Source: an uncultured Salinicoccus sp.
Lineage (GTDB): Bacteria > Bacillota > Bacilli > Staphylococcales > Salinicoccaceae
Length of the DNA: 64,000 nucleotides
Reading direction: 5' to 3'
NCBI GenBank assembly: GCA_947494965.1
Contig: CANLWV010000010.1
Coordinates: 18,585-82,584, forward strand
The translations under genes and the position numbers were made by a program. The notes under the pieces are model-generated. The model was given only the letters and a program-made list of their open reading frames with translations. It was not told where the DNA came from and did not search any database. This document shows positions 8,375-17,408 of this stretch, one piece after another. Every line of letters starts with the position of its first letter. Position 1 is the first letter of the stretch.

Positions 8375-8956
8375 TTATTCAGTATCTTTCTTCAGCTCGA
8401 CGAACCTGACATATTCAAGGGTAGAAACGTGGACGGAGCCATTCCTATCTTTCTCGATCAATTTCAGTTCCTGGGCGAAATCATCTCCGACAGGTATGAC
8501 CATCTTACCGTCTGGGGCGAGCTGGTCAACCAATGCCTGAGGTGTTCTTTCGGCGGCCGCGGTGACGATGATGCGGTCGTAGGGAGCATATTCCAACCAC
8601 CCCTGGTTGCCATCGCCGTAATGGAAATGGATATTGGAAAACCCCTCGGTCCGGAGTCTTTCTTTAGCACGTTCATACAATGCCTCAATGCGTTCAACAG
8701 TGTAGACGTTTTTTGAAAACTTTGCGAGCATGGCGGTCTGAAAGCCTGAACCGGTGCCTATTTCGAGCACATCATGTTGTGGTGCGAGCTCGAGCGCAAG
8801 CGTCATGGACAACACAAGCGAAGGTTGTGAAATCGTCTGGCCGTGGCCGATCGGGCACGGCATGTCGGCTCCTGCCAGATGTCTTTGCGTATCCATATAT
8901 CTGCTGCGATCAAGCCTGTTGAAAAAGGATTCTATTGCTTTTTTATCATGTTTCAA
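8375..8956 (-). CDS. pcm: Protein-L-isoaspartate O-methyltransferase
   Basis: About 193 residues. It methylates L-isoaspartyl residues of aged proteins with S-adenosylmethionine. The diagnostic P-I-G-H-G-Q-T-I-S-Q-P substrate loop, SAM motif I (V-L-E-I-G-T-G-S-G-F-Q-T) and the post-motif Y-D-R-I-I-V-T-A-A-A are all intact. A GTG at 8965 is in frame, but the AAAAGGGG ribosome site touches it. The TTG at 8956 has 8-nt spacing and is preferred. The enzyme is uncommon in Staphylococcus, so its presence is a lineage marker. It follows the mhqE-like gene on the same strand with a 14-nt gap and is probably co-transcribed. Confidence 0.9.
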   Translation of the reverse strand: MKHDKKAIESFFNRLDRSRYMDTQRHLAGADMPCPIGHGQTISQPSLVLSMTLALELAPQHDVLEIGTGSGFQTAMLAKFSKNVYTVERIEALYERAKERLRTEGFSNIHFHYGDGNQGWLEYAPYDRIIVTAAAERTPQALVDQLAPDGKMVIPVGDDFAQELKLIEKDRNGSVHVSTLEYVRFVELKKDTE

Positions 8957-8970
8957 AACACTCACCCCTT

Positions 8971-9894
8971 TTAGTTGATGGGCGTCAGATACATTTCAAT
9001 GAAATCACGCTGTTCTTCGATGGCAGGCGGAAGGGAGAGTTTCTCTCCAAGGGCATCGATGGGTTCGTCAATATCGAAGCCCGGCCCTTCTGTCGACAAT
9101 TCTACAGTTATCCCACCGACCGTCGTGATATATAGGGCCTTGAAGTAATAGCGGTCGACGATGCCTGAATTCAACCACTTTTCATGATCAACCTTCTCCT
9201 TGATATTGAGGAGGGCTGCTTCATCGGCGACACGTAGGGAAAGGTGGTGTACGCTGCCATATCCTTCTTTTTCGAGCTGGCTGGTCCGCTTTTCGATAAG
9301 GTATAGAGAATCGTCGCCGAACTTCATTTCGACGGCTGTGTCCTCGTTTTTGTAGGGGTGATCTGAAACGCCGCCGAGCAGTTCGAAGAATTGGACCATG
9401 GGTTTCAAGTATTGGATGCTCAGTTCCACAGCACCAATCGACGTCAAGGCATGGACTTCAGGAATCTCCGGATGAATATTCGGGTGTTTCGGCCCCTGCT
9501 GATCCACCATAAGGGCCAGACGTTGTTTTTCGTGATCTTCGAATTTCAAGACGGTCTTGCCGAATTCTTCCGTGATCTCTTCATGATGGATATTTTTCTC
9601 TTCAAATCGGGTCTTGAAGAATTTGAGCGCCTCCTCAGAAGGGACTCTGAAGTATGTGCGGCTGATGCCGTTGCTGCCTGGTTGGTACTTTGGTGCTCCG
9701 GTTATTTCAAAGAAAGTGATGTCTGTGCCCGGATGGCCTTCATAGTCTGCGTAAAACAGATGATACATGCTTGTGTCATCCTGATTTACAGTCTTTTTGA
9801 CGAGTCGGAGTCCAAGCACATCTGTATAGAATTTGTGGTTGTCGGTGATGTTTGCAGTAATTGCTGACACATGATGCAACCCTTTTGGTGTCAT
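8971..9894 (-). CDS. mhqE: Ring-cleaving (VOC/glyoxalase) dioxygenase, MhqE-like
   Basis: A 307-residue protein with two vicinal-oxygen-chelate domains (N-terminal K-G-L-H-H-V-S-A-I-T, C-terminal V-H-H-L-S-L-R-V-A-D), the layout of the MhqA/MhqE/MhqO family that opens hydroquinone rings. The repeated H...E pattern supplies the metal site. ATG at 9894 has AAGGAG 8 nt upstream; the longer frame from 9912 lacks one. It is divergent from an MhqD-like hydrolase 76 bp away, so the pair resembles the quinone and aldehyde stress locus mhqRED without the adjacent MarR-type regulator. Confidence 0.85.
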   Translation of the reverse strand: MTPKGLHHVSAITANITDNHKFYTDVLGLRLVKKTVNQDDTSMYHLFYADYEGHPGTDITFFEITGAPKYQPGSNGISRTYFRVPSEEALKFFKTRFEEKNIHHEEITEEFGKTVLKFEDHEKQRLALMVDQQGPKHPNIHPEIPEVHALTSIGAVELSIQYLKPMVQFFELLGGVSDHPYKNEDTAVEMKFGDDSLYLIEKRTSQLEKEGYGSVHHLSLRVADEAALLNIKEKVDHEKWLNSGIVDRYYFKALYITTVGGITVELSTEGPGFDIDEPIDALGEKLSLPPAIEEQRDFIEMYLTPIN

Positions 9895-9921
9895 AAAAAT
9901 CGCTCCTTCCACTTATCACTG

Positions 9922-9935
9922 ATATTATATAATAT
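9922..9935. promoter_or_regulatory. AT-rich palindrome in the mhqE/mhqD divergent promoter
   Basis: ATATTATATAATAT (9922-9935) is a perfect 14-bp palindrome in the 76-bp gap between the divergent dioxygenase and hydrolase genes. It could be an operator for a shared regulator or simply back-to-back -10 elements. It does not look like the published MhqR box. Confidence 0.35.
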
Positions 9936-9970
9936 AGAGGAAGTAAACTCTAATAAAGGAAGTTGTCGGA

Positions 9971-10573
9971 ATGGAACATTTATTTATAAAAGCTAAAAAC
10001 GAGAAGAGGAATACACTGATACTTTTTCATGGCAGTGGCGGCCGCGAAACGGATCTTTTGGAGATTGCAGCTATGGTGGACGGCTCAGCCAATATACTCG
10101 CATTCCGCGGGAATGTTGATGAAGCAGGCCGTGCACGCTTCTTCGCTCGTCAGGGAGCAGGATATGATGAGGATAGCCTCAAGGCAGAAGGGACGGCCAT
10201 CAAAAGACTGATGGAGGATCTGGCTGAAGAATATGGTTTGGATCTCAATCAGGCGACATATGTCGGCTACTCACATGGAGCGGATATGGCTTCGCATCTG
10301 TTGATGCATCACGACCTGCCGGTGGCAGGTGCCATGCTCATGCATCCATCCTACAATGGTGAGCAAGCAGCAGAGATTGAGCTGAATGGGAAGAAGGTCC
10401 TTATAACAGCAGGCGCAAGAGATGTCCAGACGACTGCCGGTGATGCATATCAATTGAAACGGCACCTCGAACAAAAAGGCGCCGAAGTCAGCATCAAGCT
10501 GACCGACGGCGGCCACGAAATCGATTCGGAGGAATTGATGGAGGGGCATGTCTGGTATCTGGGGGTTAAATGA
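9971..10573 (+). CDS. mhqD: Alpha/beta hydrolase, MhqD-like carboxylesterase
   Basis: A 200-residue carboxylesterase/phospholipase-type hydrolase. It shows the oxyanion segment F-H-G-S-G-G (20-24), the nucleophile elbow G-Y-S-H-G with Ser101, Asp151 in A-G-A-R-D and His182 in G-G-H-E. MhqD proteins are induced together with ring-cleaving dioxygenases in quinone stress; their natural substrate is not settled. AAAGGA precedes ATG 9971. It is divergent from the mhqE-like gene and ends only 11 bp from the convergent HAD gene, with no terminator between. Confidence 0.87.
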   Translation: MEHLFIKAKNEKRNTLILFHGSGGRETDLLEIAAMVDGSANILAFRGNVDEAGRARFFARQGAGYDEDSLKAEGTAIKRLMEDLAEEYGLDLNQATYVGYSHGADMASHLLMHHDLPVAGAMLMHPSYNGEQAAEIELNGKKVLITAGARDVQTTAGDAYQLKRHLEQKGAEVSIKLTDGGHEIDSEELMEGHVWYLGVK

Positions 10574-10584
10574 CTCCTGATTGA

Positions 10585-11424
10585 TCAAAGGTATACGGAA
10601 GCCAGATAGCGCGAGAGGCCATCTTCGTCGCACGTATATTCAGTGATATCGTCTGCGGCTTCAAGGATTGACGGGACTGAATTTTTCATGGCGGTACGCT
10701 TGCCGGCTTTGTCAAATAAGGGAAGGTCGTTCATCGAATCTCCCACGACATGCACATCCTCATACGACAGTCCGTATCGAATCATTAAAGTTTCAAGGCC
10801 TGTTGCCTTGTCGCGTCCCTTCAACATGATTTCGGCATTATGGACACTGGTGGTATAAAGGGCATAGTCGGACTCATCTTGATGCGTCTTCAGATGGTCG
10901 TACCAACTGGCGATCTTGTGTGTGTCTGTACTGAAGAAGAATATCTTTACGACATGTTCCAATGACAGGGTCGGCACCCATTGGACTGTACTTTCGAGTG
11001 TCTTTTGGGCGTAGAGGTATTCAAAATGCTTCATCGTTTCCGGTTGGGGTTGGCTGATGTCCGCAGCCGAGTACTCTTTATCTTCAAGAAGGGTGCGGCT
11101 TGAATTTTCAAGCGTATGGATTTCGTAATAGATCTCCCGCCTGCGTGCAGCAGCTATCATATCGGCAACGAAGTCAGGATCGAAGGAAGCGGAATCGATC
11201 AACTGGCCATCGACATAGACCCCCATGCCGCTTGCCGCAACATAACCGTCAAGTGGGCAGTCTTCGGGAGTGATTTTTGTGATTTCGTGATGTGTCCGTC
11301 CCGTTGCGAAGAATATGAGCATCCCTCTTTCTTTGAGTGCTGCCAGTACCGCAACGAGGGATCTTGGGAAACGGCCACTGTGGTCGAGTATCGTGCCGTC
11401 CATATCCAGAACCAATGCTTTCAT
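10585..11424 (-). CDS. HAD-superfamily (Cof/IIB) phosphatase
   Basis: A 279-residue HAD hydrolase of subclass IIB. It shows motif I D-M-D-G-T (Asp7 and Asp9), motif II A-T-G-R, a central lysine region with K-I-F-F-F and motif IV V-G-D-S-M-N-D-L-P. Family members dephosphorylate small sugar phosphates or cofactors such as FMN and pyridoxal phosphate, and the substrate cannot be read from sequence. ATG 11424 has AAAGGAG upstream. It is monocistronic and convergent with mhqD. Confidence 0.88.
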   Translation of the reverse strand: MKALVLDMDGTILDHSGRFPRSLVAVLAALKERGMLIFFATGRTHHEITKITPEDCPLDGYVAASGMGVYVDGQLIDSASFDPDFVADMIAAARRREIYYEIHTLENSSRTLLEDKEYSAADISQPQPETMKHFEYLYAQKTLESTVQWVPTLSLEHVVKIFFFSTDTHKIASWYDHLKTHQDESDYALYTTSVHNAEIMLKGRDKATGLETLMIRYGLSYEDVHVVGDSMNDLPLFDKAGKRTAMKNSVPSILEAADDITEYTCDEDGLSRYLASVYL

Positions 11425-11520
11425 GAAATGATTCTCCTTTTATGCTGAAGTTGAATTGTAATGCCTTCTTATTGCGAAGTATATTTTTATAATTATAGAT
11501 TCAGGCGGGGTGAAGAAGTA

Positions 11521-12204
11521 GTGCGAACGGATTTGAAGAAGCCGCTGATGGACGGATTGACCATCGGCATGGGCTACGTGCCGGTTGCTGTAGCCTTTGG
11601 CATAACAGCGAAACCGGTTATGTCCTTTTTTGACGCGGTGCTGATGAGTTTCATGGTGTATGGAGGCGCAAGCCAATTTCTGGCCCTCCAGATGATGTCT
11701 ACGAGCGGCGCAATAGCCATTGTATTTGCCGTATTCATCCTAAATTCAAGGCATTTTGTCATGTCGTTCAAGGTAAACTATGATTTGAAGCATGAATCCT
11801 TTTTGAAACGTCTGTTCCTATCTTCATATGTTACGGATGAGGGCTTTGCAGTGACCGCCAACAGCACACCAGAACAGCGGCATTTCAGCAGCTATGCAGT
11901 CACTTTCCTTACAGCCTATCTTTTTTGGGTGACGTTTTCTGCCATTGGTTACCTGGCGGGTGAGTGGATGAGCGAGGGGTGGGTTGCAGCCAGCGGCATC
12001 GCTTTATATGCACTGTTCATCGCCCTGCTCATTCCAGCTGCGCGTATCCACTACCGCTTCGGCATCATCGCCATGGCAGGCATGATCATCCATTACATAA
12101 TGGGACAGCTCTCCTTCGTGCCATCCGGCATCGCCATCGTGCTGGCGATACTCATTGCAGCAGCACTCGGATCGATACTTGAAAGAGCGGAGGTGTCCAG
12201 ATGA
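11521..12204 (+). CDS. azlC: AzlC-type branched-chain amino-acid exporter subunit
   Basis: A 227-residue membrane protein of the AzlC family (K-K-P-L-M-D-G-L-T-I-G-M-G-Y-V-P-V-A start, then the G-G-A-S-Q-F motif and N-S-R-H segment). With AzlD it exports branched-chain amino acids and their analogues. GTG 11521 is chosen: a GGCGGGGTG ribosome site lies 8 nt upstream and the protein then starts at the conserved region. The longer frame from 11461 adds a non-conserved stretch over a TATAAT-rich promoter region. The stop overlaps azlD (ATGA, 12201-12204), indicating coupling. Confidence 0.88.
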   Translation: MRTDLKKPLMDGLTIGMGYVPVAVAFGITAKPVMSFFDAVLMSFMVYGGASQFLALQMMSTSGAIAIVFAVFILNSRHFVMSFKVNYDLKHESFLKRLFLSSYVTDEGFAVTANSTPEQRHFSSYAVTFLTAYLFWVTFSAIGYLAGEWMSEGWVAASGIALYALFIALLIPAARIHYRFGIIAMAGMIIHYIMGQLSFVPSGIAIVLAILIAAALGSILERAEVSR

Positions 12205-12485
12205 CCCTACTGGTTGTTGCCATGTTTGCTGTGACGATTATAACACGTATTCTACCGGCATTTATAATCGATGTTTTCCCGTTGCCGGAATGGCTTGTAA
12301 CATATTTGAACTACATCCCTTATGCCGCACTCGGCGTGCTTATCTTCCCGGGTATATTAGATGCCCTCGAAAATCCATTGCATGGTCTTTTGGGAGGGGC
12401 GTTCGCCATGTTGTTGGCATTGTTTCGGGTGCCGCTTTTCTTTATCGTGCTAGGCACAATCGTGTTTGTCTATCTGATAACTTGA
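12201..12485 (+). CDS. azlD: AzlD-type small exporter subunit
   Basis: A 94-residue, three-to-four-helix protein (T-R-I-L-P-A-F near the N-terminus, Y-I-P-Y-A-A-L-G-V-L-I-F-P-G in the middle), the usual partner of AzlC. It starts inside the azlC stop codon (ATGA), so it is translationally coupled and both subunits are probably made in step. The size matches family members of about 100 residues. Confidence 0.88.
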   Translation: MTLLVVAMFAVTIITRILPAFIIDVFPLPEWLVTYLNYIPYAALGVLIFPGILDALENPLHGLLGGAFAMLLALFRVPLFFIVLGTIVFVYLIT

Positions 12486-12579
12486 GGTGCCTTAGATTTC
12501 AGCATATCCATTTGTTGGGCCTAAACCGGCATGACAGCGACCTTAGGGGGACCTGATTGGTTACCAAGGAGCGGGTCAT

Positions 12580-12588
12580 GTGGTAAAA
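12580..12588 (+). promoter_or_regulatory. Extended -10 promoter of the SEC-C gene
   Basis: TGG-TAAAAT is an extended -10 element (TG-n-TAAAAT) about 35 bp upstream of the GTG start at 12624. No convincing -35 is present, which is typical of extended -10 promoters. Confidence 0.4.
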
Positions 12589-12623
12589 TGAAGGGAATAA
12601 TCAAGGAGCGAAGGAGTTTTAAT

Positions 12624-13658
12624 GTGAAAAGTACAAAGAGCCATCTAAAGTCGTACAATATGAATGATCTGAAGCGTCTTGCGCGTACCATTTCAGTGAA
12701 AAACTTCTCGAAATATAAAAAGGATGATCTGATTGATGCCATAATCGAGCGTCAACATACTACAGAAGCGGCAGTGTACGCGTATAAATACATCGATGAC
12801 CATTCTTTTGAAGCCTGGAAGAACACGGGAGGCCGTGGGCCTACCGAGTCGCGATATAATTTGGAAGAACTGTTCGGGCTGTATATATTGGGCTATGCCT
12901 TTGAAGATTCTGAACAGGAGGATAAGTTCTTTATTGCAGAAGGAATACCGGAGCTGTTCGCTATGGTGGACAATGAAGAGAATAGGGAAGCGCGGCTTAA
13001 AGTCCAACGTAAATTGAAGCTTATAAGAGCAGCGCTTCATCTTTACGGTATTGTGAGCTTCAGTCAGCTCCAACACCTATTCAAAAAATATTATGATATG
13101 GAAATGACTTCAGCGGAACTGGTGAGCTTTCTTGGAGAATCACCTTATGATATTTCAATTGATGAAGATAATGAACAGATCATCATTGATGACATGAATT
13201 ATGCACAGTATGAAATGGTCAAAAAACTCCAGGGAGATCTACCTTACTACGAGCCGGAATTCGGCAAATTCATCAAGTTCAGCGATCCCAACTATATCGA
13301 TGAATCGAAAGCCCATCGTGCACTCAAAGAGTGGGTGAAGGATAATGTCGATGTACCGAGGGACAAACATTACAGTGTATATATCTCACTGCTTCAGCTG
13401 ATTATGCAGGGGTCTAAGAAAGATGACATCCTCCAATACTTGATGACCTTGAATGTCGAGTTGCAGAATGCTGACAGCCAACGCGAATTGATGGATATGA
13501 TGGCTGAGATCGTTGAGAACACACGCCACTTCAAATATCGTGGCCACAAGGAGTCGGAATTGAACTCCCAGACAGTCGTCAAGGAAGTCAAAGTGGGTCG
13601 GAATGACCCTTGTCCATGCGGCAGCGGGCGTAAATATAAGAAATGCTGCGGCAGATGA
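12624..13658 (+). CDS. Rho-N-like/SEC-C domain protein
   Basis: A 344-residue protein with two recognisable ends. Residues about 12-45 ([10 protein letters not shown] then [13 protein letters not shown]) look like the Rho N-terminal/SAP-like helical fold, comparable to the start of the Rho protein encoded at 43170. The last 21 residues form a zinc-binding SEC-C motif ([17 protein letters not shown]) as in SecA. The middle is helical and acidic without known motifs. GTG 12624 has AAGGAG just upstream. Nucleic-acid or ribosome contact is likely by analogy; the actual role is unknown. Confidence 0.8.
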   Translation: MKSTKSHLKSYNMNDLKRLARTISVKNFSKYKKDDLIDAIIERQHTTEAAVYAYKYIDDHSFEAWKNTGGRGPTESRYNLEELFGLYILGYAFEDSEQEDKFFIAEGIPELFAMVDNEENREARLKVQRKLKLIRAALHLYGIVSFSQLQHLFKKYYDMEMTSAELVSFLGESPYDISIDEDNEQIIIDDMNYAQYEMVKKLQGDLPYYEPEFGKFIKFSDPNYIDESKAHRALKEWVKDNVDVPRDKHYSVYISLLQLIMQGSKKDDILQYLMTLNVELQNADSQRELMDMMAEIVENTRHFKYRGHKESELNSQTVVKEVKVGRNDPCPCGSGRKYKKCCGR

Positions 13659-13685
13659 AGGTCCGGTATTTAGCGGACCTTTTTC
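13658..13685 (+). terminator. Terminator after the SEC-C gene
   Basis: AAGGTCCG (13658-13665) pairs with CGGACCTT (13674-13681), followed by TTTTTC. It begins at the last base of the stop codon. Confidence 0.85.
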
Positions 13686-13728
13686 TACGCAGTTAAATAA
13701 TTGAATATTCAAAACAAGGGGATTTTAG

Positions 13729-15318
13729 ATGAATCATTATAGTTATCCGTATAAAAACTCGAGATACAGCACATATGCAAAGAATGGCATGGTGGCCACC
13801 ACTCACCCATTGGCGACGGATGCGGGGATTGAAGTGATGAAGCAAGGGGGTAATGCAATGGATGCGGCAATTGCTACAGCAGCGACATTGACTGTAGTAG
13901 AGCCGACGAGTAACGGCATAGGCGGAGACGCATTCATGATTGCATGGATGGATGAGAAGTTGTACGGCATGAACGCCAGCGGCCGCTCCCCGAAAAGGTT
14001 GGGGATGGCGGAAGTTAAGGCAAGGGGGTTTGATGCACTACCCAAGTTCGGTTGGCTACCGGTAACAGTACCAGGAGTGCCGAAGGCTTGGGCCGCACTT
14101 ATCCGTGATTTCGGCAATCTGACTTTGAAGGAAGTGCTCGCACCAGCAATACGTGCTGCGCGTGACGGTTTCGTCATCACACCGGTGGTGGCCAGATACT
14201 GGCAGGCGGCTTATCAGACCTACATCCGTGAAGCGGATAACCACGAGGAATTGAAACCATGGCTCGAGACTTTTGGCACTGCGTCAGCTGGCATCATCAA
14301 AACTCTGCCGGAGCATGCGCAGACATTGAAAGATATTGCCGCTACTGATGCGGAAAGCGTCTATACGGGAGAACTCGCAGAAAGAATCGTTCAATTCAGT
14401 AATGAGACGGGCGGTTTAATCGAACATGACGACCTGGCTGGATTCGAAGTGGAATATGTCCAGCCTGCAAGCATGGCTTATAAAGGCCATGTTATCCATG
14501 AACTTCCCCCGAACGGTCAGGGCATCACAGCATTGATGGCCCTCGGCATGCTCAAGGATGATGACCACCCTGCTTTAGATGAGCGCACTTTTCATCATCA
14601 GATTGAAGCGATAAAATTGGCATTCGCCGATACGACCAAACATGTGGCGGATTCCGATAACATGCGCATCAAGGTTTCCCAACTGCTGGATCAGCAATAT
14701 CTTCAGGATCGCCGTAGCCATATTACAGAAATTGCAGAGGAGCGGGAGCATGGGGACCTGCCTGAGGGGGGGACCGTCTACCTTGCCACAGCAGACGGTG
14801 AAGGTAATATGGTATCCTATATCCAAAGCAACTATATGGGCTTTGGTTCAGGTGTAGTGATTCCCGGTACCGGGCTCGCCATGCAGAATAGGGGGCATAA
14901 CTTTTCCATGGATCCGGAACACGCTAATTTCATAGGCGGCGGCAAAAGGACTTTCCATACGATTATACCGGGTTTCATCACCAGGGAGGGAAAGGCGGTT
15001 GGTCCATTTGGCATAATGGGTGGCTTCATGCAGCCGCAGGCCCATCTACAGGTGGCGATGAATCTGATCGACTACGGAATGAATCCCCAGAGCGCCCTCG
15101 ATGCGCCAAGATGGCAATTCAAAGCAGGGCTCGAAGTTGAAGTTGAAGATCGTTTCGACACAGATATCGCCCGCAGTCTGATCAGGCGGGGACACCATAT
15201 CAAAGTGAATCTTGAACCCAATAGTTTCGGTCGTGGGCAGGTAATCTTAAAGAACCCTGATGGGGTGCTTATCGGAGGAACTGAGTCGCGTACGGATGGG
15301 GCCATTTCATCTTATTAG
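13729..15318 (+). CDS. Gamma-glutamyltransferase family protein (YwrD-like)
   Basis: A 529-residue N-terminal-nucleophile hydrolase of the gamma-glutamyltransferase family. The N-terminal part has the G-G-N-A-M-D-A-A-I-A-T segment, and autocleavage is expected before Thr349 in G-G-T-V-Y-L-A-T-A-D-G-E-G-N. It then continues as the small subunit with G-F-G-S-G-V and P-G-F-I. No signal peptide is present, so unlike secreted Ggt it should act in the cytosol, as proposed for YwrD. Possible substrates are glutathione-like or gamma-glutamyl compounds. AAGGGG precedes ATG 13729. It is a single gene between two terminators. Confidence 0.87.
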   Translation: MNHYSYPYKNSRYSTYAKNGMVATTHPLATDAGIEVMKQGGNAMDAAIATAATLTVVEPTSNGIGGDAFMIAWMDEKLYGMNASGRSPKRLGMAEVKARGFDALPKFGWLPVTVPGVPKAWAALIRDFGNLTLKEVLAPAIRAARDGFVITPVVARYWQAAYQTYIREADNHEELKPWLETFGTASAGIIKTLPEHAQTLKDIAATDAESVYTGELAERIVQFSNETGGLIEHDDLAGFEVEYVQPASMAYKGHVIHELPPNGQGITALMALGMLKDDDHPALDERTFHHQIEAIKLAFADTTKHVADSDNMRIKVSQLLDQQYLQDRRSHITEIAEEREHGDLPEGGTVYLATADGEGNMVSYIQSNYMGFGSGVVIPGTGLAMQNRGHNFSMDPEHANFIGGGKRTFHTIIPGFITREGKAVGPFGIMGGFMQPQAHLQVAMNLIDYGMNPQSALDAPRWQFKAGLEVEVEDRFDTDIARSLIRRGHHIKVNLEPNSFGRGQVILKNPDGVLIGGTESRTDGAISSY

Positions 15319-15347
15319 TTGAAGGGATTCTGGAAGTCATCTGATAT

Positions 15348-15378
15348 ATTAAAGCAGGCCCAGGGGGCCTGCTTTAAT
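15348..15378. terminator. Bidirectional terminator between ggt and the LtaS-like gene
   Basis: A 14-bp perfect stem (15348-15361 with 15365-15378) with core GCAGGCCC/GGGCCTGC and A/T tails on both sides lies between two convergent genes, so it can serve both. Confidence 0.88.
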
Positions 15379-15384
15379 ATAAGT

Positions 15385-17214
15385 CTAGAATTGTTTATTG
15401 AAAAAAGGTCTGCCGATGGAGTTCTTGTCGAAGTAACGGTTGTATGAGACATTTCTATAATCGCTTACCAGTACTTTAATATCCTCTTCGAGCGCTTCAT
15501 CTGGTACGAATGTATCTCCTATATATGCACCACTTGAGGCGATGCCAGTCACACCTTTCTGATAAAGCTGCACCAGCATATAGTAGTAGGGTGTTGTCTT
15601 ATATTGGCCGTCTGCCAGCAGTTTCGGCACGAGGAACATGGGGCTCAATAAATCTGCATCACTGGTGTCGCCCCTATCATGGTTCTGATAGATGAAGTAG
15701 GGGGCCTGGTTAGTATGCCCTTGTAATTGCGCCCCCTTTCCCCTGAGGAAACTAGGTGCATGATCTCCATAAAATATCAGGTTTACATCGTACTTCTGGT
15801 CTTCCATATCGGCGATCAGCTTCTCGATTGCAGAGTCGGTTTTCACCAGCTGCCTGAAATATGATTTTGCATATTCTATATAGTCACCATACTTGCTTGC
15901 AGTAGGCTCCTCGGAGAGTATGCCAGGCTTTAGAACCGGCTCATAGGCGATATCTTCGAGAACTCCGGGTGAATAGGGCGAATGATTCTGCATAGACATG
16001 ACATTCATCATGCGGTAATCATCCATCTTATTGTCCACCAGGTCCGTAAGATAGCGGTCGCTTGCCCTGCCTGTTCCTTCAAGCTTCTCCAAGTCGTTCA
16101 TATCCTCTTGGCTGAACAGCTTGGAAACCCCCATCTTGTCGTACACATCAACTCTGTTATAGAGGCTGAAAGTATAGGGGTGGATCACGGCATTCTGCTC
16201 GACCAGTGTAAGTATAGATGAACTGTCACTGGATTTTTCGAAGTACTCGATGTAGGGCGAGGTGACTGTAGGTTGCTGATGGAGTTCAAGCGACATGCTA
16301 GTCAGCATCTCAAATTCTATATTTGCTGTTCCGCCTCCGATGAACAGTGAGCGCATTTCTCCTCCGCGCTGTTCCTCAAGCTTTTTGATGAATGGTGCAG
16401 GCATCTTGTTCTGTATCAGAACCTCATTCTGCCAAAAGCTTTCGCTGAGATAAATGATGGTATGTTCGTCGGTGATATCATTTTTTCTGGCATCGTTATA
16501 TTCAGCGGATTCTTTTTTATACTTTTCTGAAATGGCGTTAATATTCGACCTGGAATAATCATCTGGAGGTTCCATGAAGTTCCTCGAAATATTGATCAGA
16601 AAATTTGGCACGAAGCCTACCCTTTTAATCTCTTTAATCGGGTTGAAGATATATGAATCCTTCTCTTCAATCCCGAAATATTCATAGGAATATTTTTCAG
16701 TGTCCGTATAGAAGATCACTGAAACAATTATGATGCCCACCAAAGCTGTAATTCGAATGATCCTGAATCTGGACAGCCCCAATTTTCTATATAACTTGCT
16801 TTCCAGATAAAATAAAACGAATGATGCCAACAAAAGAACGGTGACAAGAACAAACAGCATCTTCAGGTCGACTATATTTGAAAGTTCCCTGATGTTGATG
16901 ACTTCTTTGATTTCGTTATAGTTGACGACTTCGCCGCGTTGTTCGAATTTCAATTTGTTGGCATAATAAAAAAGAAATAGTGACATATTGGAGATCAATA
17001 ATGTGGTCAACGGTTTGCCGATCAGGCCGTAGACCAGCAATATGAAAAGGAATATGATGGATATCCCCTGAAAAGTGTGTTCGTTGATTTCTTCAACCGG
17101 CACGGTTTTTCCATCATATAAAATTGTGGGGAAGGTCTGGATCCAGTATCTACTGTTGAGTAAGAATACTGCTAACAGGCCTAGAAGGAAAGTTGAATTT
17201 TTTACTAGTTTCAT
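15385..17214 (-). CDS. LTA synthase-family sulfatase/phosphoglycerol transferase
   Basis: A 609-residue membrane-anchored enzyme of the alkaline phosphatase/sulfatase superfamily. Five N-terminal helices (about 7-22, 48-66, 67-85, 117-137, 150-169) are followed by an extracellular catalytic domain. Metal and catalytic residues are Glu258 (L-S-E-S-F), nucleophile Thr296 in G-G-G-T-A-N-I-E-F-E, His411 (N-H-S-P-Y) and Asp484-His485 in Y-G-D-H-A-P. Relatives make or prime lipoteichoic acid from phosphatidylglycerol, but the GGGT-type motif differs from true LtaS, so another polymer or a primase role is possible. AAGGAAG precedes ATG 17214. It is monocistronic. Confidence 0.85.
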   Translation of the reverse strand: MKLVKNSTFLLGLLAVFLLNSRYWIQTFPTILYDGKTVPVEEINEHTFQGISIIFLFILLVYGLIGKPLTTLLISNMSLFLFYYANKLKFEQRGEVVNYNEIKEVINIRELSNIVDLKMLFVLVTVLLLASFVLFYLESKLYRKLGLSRFRIIRITALVGIIIVSVIFYTDTEKYSYEYFGIEEKDSYIFNPIKEIKRVGFVPNFLINISRNFMEPPDDYSRSNINAISEKYKKESAEYNDARKNDITDEHTIIYLSESFWQNEVLIQNKMPAPFIKKLEEQRGGEMRSLFIGGGTANIEFEMLTSMSLELHQQPTVTSPYIEYFEKSSDSSSILTLVEQNAVIHPYTFSLYNRVDVYDKMGVSKLFSQEDMNDLEKLEGTGRASDRYLTDLVDNKMDDYRMMNVMSMQNHSPYSPGVLEDIAYEPVLKPGILSEEPTASKYGDYIEYAKSYFRQLVKTDSAIEKLIADMEDQKYDVNLIFYGDHAPSFLRGKGAQLQGHTNQAPYFIYQNHDRGDTSDADLLSPMFLVPKLLADGQYKTTPYYYMLVQLYQKGVTGIASSGAYIGDTFVPDEALEEDIKVLVSDYRNVSYNRYFDKNSIGRPFFNKQF

Positions 17215-17268
17215 GATTACTTCCTTAATATTGAATTTGATCGGGAATGAGAGGTTGAAAGAGCCTCA

Positions 17269-17291
17269 AACTCCCCCTTGAAGGGGGAGTT
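17269..17291. repeat. Near-perfect palindrome in the LtaS-like/chromate divergent region
   Basis: AACTCCCCCTT (17269-17279) and AAGGGGGAGTT (17281-17291) flank a single central G. No T-run follows on either strand, so it is a poor terminator. It lies between two divergent genes and could be a regulator site, a cruciform or a small repetitive element. Confidence 0.55.
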
Positions 17292-17408
17292 GAAAGTAAA
17301 TGACTATACGTTTGGTTGCCGCATAATAGTATATAATCTAAAGCAAATAAGCAGACAAGTCAATAATTCTTAATAATCGGAATAGTTTGACGTGATGGAG
17401 GGCGTATA

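Noticed and set aside
12486..12600. Possible small RNA or tRNA between azlD and the SEC-C gene.
   Set aside because: No cloverleaf, no clear promoter-terminator pair; the region looks like a short gap with an extended -10 for the next gene.
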